A stretch of DNA of 64,000 nucleotides from Tragulus kanchil (taxonomy: Eukaryota > Chordata > Mammalia > Artiodactyla > Tragulidae): the NCBI GenBank assembly GCA_022376925.1, contig JAIOJX010000025.1:182341801-182405800 (forward strand). Reading direction: 5' to 3'. Under the pieces are notes generated by a model, which saw only the letters and a program-made list of their open reading frames with translations, had not been told where the DNA came from and made no database searches. Shown one piece after another: positions 60,156-64,000 of the stretch. How positions within the stretch are numbered: position 1 is the first letter of the stretch; each line of letters opens with the position of its first letter. The position numbers were made by a program, and so were the translations under genes.

Positions 60156-60404
60156 GCTTTTTTATTAATGAATTTTATCATGAGTTTAATAGTTGCTGAT
60201 GATAGAGAATGACAAGTCATAGACTGTATTAAAGAAAAAAAAACCTAGTCATCCATATTCCTGCTACCAAAGAGCAAGTCCTTTAACACAGTGGTCGTCA
60301 GACCTTGGCATTTGCAGATTTCACCTTGAATGTTCGCATATTTGGAAGCAATCTGAGACAGGCGTGGTGGCATGGAGCAGAGAGTTGAGGCTGGTATTGG
60401 GCAG

Positions 60405-60892
60405 CCGGACTTTCCTTGTGGCTCACATGGTAAAGAACCTGCCTGCCATGCAGGAAGCCAGGGCTTGATTCCTGGGTCAGGAAGATCCCCTGGAGAGGCA
60501 AGCGGCCACCCTCTCCAGTATTCTATTTTTTTTTACACTTTTTTTTTTGGCCACTTTTATTGATCTTTCATTTATTTATCTTTGCTCTTTGGCCTGTGTG
60601 GGCCTCCTATCGCAGTGGCCTCTCTCGCTGTAGAGCACTGGCTCTGGGTGCATGCGCTTCAGAGCTCCAGCTTGGTAGTTGGACACATCCGTCCAGCCAC
60701 TCTGTGGCATGTGGGATCTTCCCAGGCCAGGGATCGAACTGGCACCCCTTGTACTGCAAGGCGGTGTCCTTACCCACTGGACCACCAGGGAAGCCCTCTC
60801 TCCAGTATTCTTGCCCAGAGAGTCCCATGAACAGAGGCGCCTGGAGGGCTACAGTCCACGGGGTCATAAAGAGTCGGCATGGCTGAGCGACT
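60405..60892 (+). mobile_element. Bov-tA SINE split by a SINE (left copy)
   Basis: Halves 60405-60524 and 60798-60892 of one Bov-tA. Copy at 61505-61992. Confidence 0.93.
60525..60797 (-). mobile_element. CHR-like SINE nested in Bov-tA (left copy)
   Basis: Minus-strand insertion flanked by the 14-bp duplication CTCTCCAGTATTCT at 60511-60524 and 60798-60811. Copy at 61625-61897. Confidence 0.95.
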
Positions 60893-62218
60893 AACACTGG
60901 GTGCTGCTGGAGAAGAAGCCCAGCCCAGAGTCCCTTAGATCTGCGTGGTGCCCCTGCCCTGCCTCCATTGTTCCTCTAGAGGAAACTTTATCGGGGAAAT
61001 GATATGCTCCAGTAGTCTGCTGAACAGGATATGGGGGAATTCCTCTGGCCTTGTTTCTCCCTTAGGAATTTCAGGGGTTGAGTAATTCCCAAAGTTCTGC
61101 CCATTCATTTTTAGATTTTTATTTATTTATGTGACTCCACCAACTCTTAGTTGCGACACGCAGGATATTTTTAAGTTGCAGCATGTGGGATCCTCTGATG
61201 CCATCCCAGAGGCGTCAGAGGATGAGCTGGCTCAACATTAAGGAAGTCCCGACATGCTTTTTTATTAATGAATTTTATCATGAGTTTAATAGTTGCTGAT
61301 GATAGAGAATGACAAGTCATAGACTGTATTAAAGAAAAAAAAACCTAGTCATCCATATTCCTGCTACCAAAGAGCAAGTCCTTTAACACAGTGGTCGTCA
61401 GACCTTGGCATTTGCAGATTTCACCTTGAATGTTCGCATATTTGGAAGCAATCTGAGACAGGCGTGGTGGCATGGAGCAGAGAGTTGAGGCTGGTATTGG
61501 GCAGCCGGACTTTCCTTGTGGCTCACATGGTAAAGAACCTGCCTGCCATGCAGGAAGCCAGGGCTTGATTCCTGGGTCAGGAAGATCCCCTGGAGAGGCA
61601 AGCGGCCACCCTCTCCAGTATTCTATTTTTTTTTACACTTTTTTTTTTGGCCACTTTTATTGATCTTTCATTTATTTATCTTTGCTCTTTGGCCTGTGTG
61701 GGCCTCCTATCGCAGTGGCCTCTCTCGCTGTAGAGCACTGGCTCTGGGTGCATGCGCTTCAGAGCTCCAGCTTGGTAGTTGGACACATCCGTCCAGCCAC
61801 TCTGTGGCATGTGGGATCTTCCCAGGCCAGGGATCGAACTGGCACCCCTTGTACTGCAAGGCGGTGTCCTTACCCACTGGACCACCAGGGAAGCCCTCTC
61901 TCCAGTATTCTTGCCCAGAGAGTCCCATGAACAGAGGCGCCTGGAGGGCTACAGTCCACGGGGTCATAAAGAGTCGGCATGGCTGAGCGACTAACACTGG
62001 GTGCTGCTGGAGAAGAAGCCCAGCCCAGAGTCCCTTAGATCTGCGTGGTGCCCCTGCCCTGCCTCCATTGTTCCTCTAGAGGAAACTTTATCGGGGAAAT
62101 GATATGCTCCAGTAGTCTGCTGAACAGGATATGGGGGAATTCCTCTGGCCTTGTTTCTCCCTTAGGAATTTCAGGGGTTGAGTAATTCCCAAAGTTCTGC
62201 CCATTCATTTTTAGATTT

Positions 62219-62545
62219 TTATTTATTTATGTGACTCCACCAACTCTTAGTTGCGACACGCAGGATATTTTTAAGTTGCAGCATGTGGGATCCTCTGATG
62301 CCATCCCAGAGGGCGTCAGAGGATGAGCTGGCTCAACGGCATCACTGACGCAGTGGACCTCCAGGAGACGGTGAGGGACAGGGAAACCCGGCGTGCTGGC
62401 AGTCCATGGGGTCGCAAAGAGTGGGACACAACTGAGCAACTGAACAGCCACAACGTGTGGGATCCATTTGGGAATCCAGCCCAGGCCCCCGGACCTCGGA
62501 GCTCAGAGTCCTAGCCACTGGACCACAACAGGGAGGTCCCCGCCC
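62219..62545 (-). mobile_element. CHR-type SINE split by Bov-A
   Basis: Left half 62219-62293 (TATTTATGTGACTCCACC, GCAGCATGTGGGATCC) and right half 62466-62545 (ACCACAACAGGGAGGTCCC). The left half alone also occurs at 61119-61193. Confidence 0.8.
62294..62455 (+). mobile_element. Bov-A element nested in a SINE
   Basis: GAGGATGAGCTGGCTCAACG to TCGCAAAGAGTGGGACACAA, flanked by TGTGGGATCC at 62284-62293 and 62456-62465. A second copy is at 63391-63541. Confidence 0.88.
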
Positions 62546-63190
62546 ATTCATTTTTAACAGAATTGAGTTCAACGTCACGCTCTGGCCATCTAGTTTCACA
62601 TTTTGCTTTGGATGAAGCATTTCTTGGGCTATGGCAGATCTTCTGTAGACTGGGTAATATTTCAGACACGTGAGGGCCTCGATGGACTTGCCCTTCCCTT
62701 GGTTGGCTGTTGTAGATTGGTTACAAACCGTGCTGTAATGTACATTTCTGTGCCATCCTGTGCACCAGGGGACCCTTCTTGATGCTTCCTGAGTATTTCT
62801 GGCTCATCTTCTGGGCATGTGGTTTGCACTCTTTCTGTCTCCTGGAGTTATGGGTGTGTGTGACTTGCACTGGCTAACAGGATGTGAGGAGGCGTGACGG
62901 CGTGACTTCTCGAGGGGAAGCCTTCACTGGCCTGTGACTTGTCACTTTTTTTCTCCTTTCACTCGCAACCTGTGACTCTGGAGATGTGGAGACTTCATCA
63001 GTTTAGGTCCCAGAACAGGGGCATATGGAACAAAATCTAAACCCCAGATCCAAACACCGATGATACACGTGTCATGTGTGCTTGAAATTAACCTTTCTTG
63101 TTCAAAGTCGCTGAGTTTTGAGGTTGTTTGTAATGGCAACGTAAGACAGTGTATGCTGGCAGATACAGTGCTGGAATCTGATACTGTTTT
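62546..63190 (+). other. BST1 intron 4 sequence
   Basis: No exon or recent repeat recognised. The first half recurs from 63630 to the window end. Confidence 0.45.
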
Positions 63191-63214
63191 GCATTATTTT
63201 ATTTTTTTAATTAA

Positions 63215-63384
63215 AAAAAAAGTTATTTGTTTATTTTTGACTGTGCTGGGTCTTGGTTGCTCTCGAGGGTCTGCTCTCAATGCGGTGCATGGGGTTCTCA
63301 TTGCGGTGAGTGGGGTTCTCTTTGCGATGGCTTCTTCGTTGGAGCCCGGGTTGTGGGTACATGGGCTCAATGCTGTGGGACCTC
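63215..63384 (-). mobile_element. CHR-2-type SINE fragment
   Basis: ACTGTGCTGGGTCTTGGTTG, then repeats of GGGTTCTC-type words as in the CHR-2 body. Cut at the block 20 junction. Confidence 0.7.
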
Positions 63385-64000
63385 GATGCCATCCCAGAGG
63401 CGTCAGAGGATGAGCTGGCTCAACGGCATCACTGACAGTGGACCTCCAGGAGACGGTGAGGGACAGGGAAACCCGGCGTGCTGGCAGTCCATGGGGTCGC
63501 AAAGAGTGGGACACAACTGAGCAACTGAACAGCCACAACGTGTGGGATCCATTTGGGAATCCAGCCCAGGCCCCCGGACCTCGGAGCTCAGAGTCCTAGC
63601 CACTGGACCACAACAGGGAGGTCCCCGCCCATTCATTTTTAACAGAATTGAGTTCAACGTCACGCTCTGGCCATCTAGTTTCACATTTTGCTTTGGATGA
63701 AGCATTTCTTGGGCTATGGCAGATCTTCTGTAGACTGGGTAATATTTCAGACACGTGAGGGCCTCGATGGACTTGCCCTTCCCTTGGTTGGCTGTTGTAG
63801 ATTGGTTACAAACCGTGCTGTAATGTACATTTCTGTGCCATCCTGTGCACCAGGGGACCCTTCTTGATGCTTCCTGAGTATTTCTGGCTCATCTTCTGGG
63901 CATGTGGTTTGCACTCTTTCTGTCTCCTGGAGTTATGGGTGTGTGTGACTTGCACTGGCTAACAGGATGTGAGGAGGCGTGACGGCGTGACTTCTCGAGG

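Larger units (their letters stand above)
60137..62337 (+). repeat. Tandem block 19, period 1100
   Basis: Left copy 60137-61236, right copy 61237-62337, joined at CTCAAC/ATTAAGG with no filler. The only difference seen is one G (AGAGGCG against AGAGGGCG) near the left copy's right end. Confidence 0.95.
62297..64000 (+). repeat. Tandem block 20, period 1085-1088, cut by window edge
   Basis: Left copy 62297-63384. The right copy starts at 63385 and runs to the window end. It overlaps block 19. Small deletions (GGGCG/GGCG, GACGCAGTGG/GACAGTGG) lie in the first 60 bp of the right copy. Confidence 0.94.

Overview
The window is mammalian nuclear DNA from a ruminant, probably a bovid. It is dense in BovB LINEs, BovB-derived Bov-tA/Bov-A SINEs and tRNA-derived CHR-type SINEs, a combination specific to ruminants. 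It contains no bacterial genes, operons or CRISPR. Almost every open reading frame longer than 60 codons is a repeat remnant or a chance frame.

The locus corresponds to the human 4p15 neighbourhood FBXL5 - FAM200B - BST1 - CD38. Positions 1-28140 are repeat-filled sequence: a long minus-strand BovB with nested L1 and SINEs (0.8-4.9 kb), old L1 remnants, a small relic of a hAT/ZBED-type transposase (20.5 kb), and a truncated 7SK RNA retropseudogene (27651-27888). A CpG island at 28142-28790 looks like the FAM200B promoter. A decayed FAM200B open reading frame with frameshifts and stops lies at 35049-36992, followed by a poly(A) signal. BST1 (CD157, ADP-ribosyl cyclase family, GPI-anchored) starts at 46.2/47.3 kb on the + strand. 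Its exons 1-4 are in the window and the later exons lie beyond the right edge.

The dominant structure is a series of 20 direct tandem duplications, each with a period of about 1.07-1.22 kb, spread over the whole window (first copies start at 513, 5052, 7036, 10120, 15183, 16941, 19860, 23963, 28195, 31416, 36841, 39938, 41743, 45309, 49478, 51576, 54394, 56899, 60137 and 62297). They cut across genes, introns and repeats alike. They duplicate BST1 exons 1, 3 and 4, the FAM200B CpG island and the FAM200B 3' end. Copies are nearly identical. The differences are mostly homopolymer or short indels, concentrated at the right end of the left copy and the left end of the right copy, and several junctions carry 5-50 bp of filler. 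This is what is expected when contigs overlapping by about 1.1 kb are joined end to end without merging. I therefore read them as assembly false duplications, not biology. Removing them leaves about 42 kb of real locus.

BST1 exons 1-4, taken once each, splice into one continuous frame of 181 codons. No other intact protein-coding gene is supported. I did not find a convincing new biological system. The strongest biological observations are the decay of FAM200B beside a preserved CpG island, the tailless 7SK retropseudogene with a perfect 16-bp target-site duplication, and the isolated hAT/ZBED relic.
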